Part shown: positions 14,480 through 14,491 of the stretch, piece by piece
Layout: every line of letters starts with the position of its first letter
Numbering within the stretch: position 1 is the first letter of the stretch
Source: JBHIEE01 sp046760445
Lineage (GTDB): Bacteria > Acidobacteriota > Aminicenantia > JdFR-78
NCBI GenBank assembly: GCA_046760445.1
Contig: JBHIEE010000076.1
Coordinates: forward strand, 1 to 14,491
DNA: 14,491 nucleotides
Direction: 5' to 3'
Notes under the pieces: model-generated
Told to the model about the DNA's origin: nothing
What the model saw: only the letters and a program-made list of their open reading frames with translations
The model's database searches: none
Position numbers and translations under genes: made by a program

Positions 14480-14491
14480 CAATCACCTAAT
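14480..14491. repeat. Start of inverted partner array (cut by window end)
   Basis: CAATCACC (14480-14487) is the reverse complement of GGTGATTG, matching the GGTKAYTG unit of the array at 13985-14024. The sequence stops four bases later, so the length of this arm is unknown. Confidence 0.5.

Overview
The window is AT-rich and comes from a Gram-negative bacterium with a TonB-type outer membrane and Tat export. The gene mix is two membrane-anchored sulfatase-fold/TPR fusions, a carboxypeptidase-regulatory-domain/TPR protein, a TonB receptor with the same N-terminal domain, small four-helix-bundle genes and a probable VWFA-related protein. This resembles Candidatus Aminicenantes or an acidobacterial relative. 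That placement is inference from gene content.

Layout. Positions 3-542 (+) are the 3' end of a probable secreted protein. Positions 674-6663 (-) form a cluster that reads, in transcription order: a carboxypeptidase-regulatory/TPR periplasmic protein, a four-helix-bundle gene, and two paralogous sulfatase-fold/TPR proteins. Positions 6664-7640 hold a REP-associated transposase gene (RAYT, -) among paired-hairpin palindromes. Positions 7774-10737 (-) are a TonB-dependent receptor with its own terminator (7651-7702), a strong promoter (10921-10949) and a hairpin-rich leader. Positions 10950-11604 are a repeat-filled divergent intergenic region. Positions 11605-13993 (+) are a run of tatA, a coiled-coil methyltransferase gene and a ROK-family sugar kinase gene. 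Positions 14053-14445 (+) are a second four-helix-bundle gene.

How the genes work together. The minus-strand cluster looks like a periplasmic unit: two inner-membrane-anchored alkaline-phosphatase-superfamily domains facing the periplasm, each carrying about seven TPRs, plus a secreted TPR protein that could scaffold them. Both sulfatase-fold domains have Thr at the nucleophile position, so they are unlikely to be formylglycine sulfatases.

Most notable structure. Both four-helix-bundle genes are preceded by tandem 8-bp units and followed by inverted partners of those units, like small inverted-repeat-bounded cassettes. Two gene-less inverted pairs of similar design lie at 11076-11234 and 11383-11519. 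The cassette at 5285-5718 supplies the start codon and much of the N-terminus of the downstream sulfatase-fold gene. Separately, the RAYT gene sits among REP-like double hairpins whose arms show compensatory base changes.
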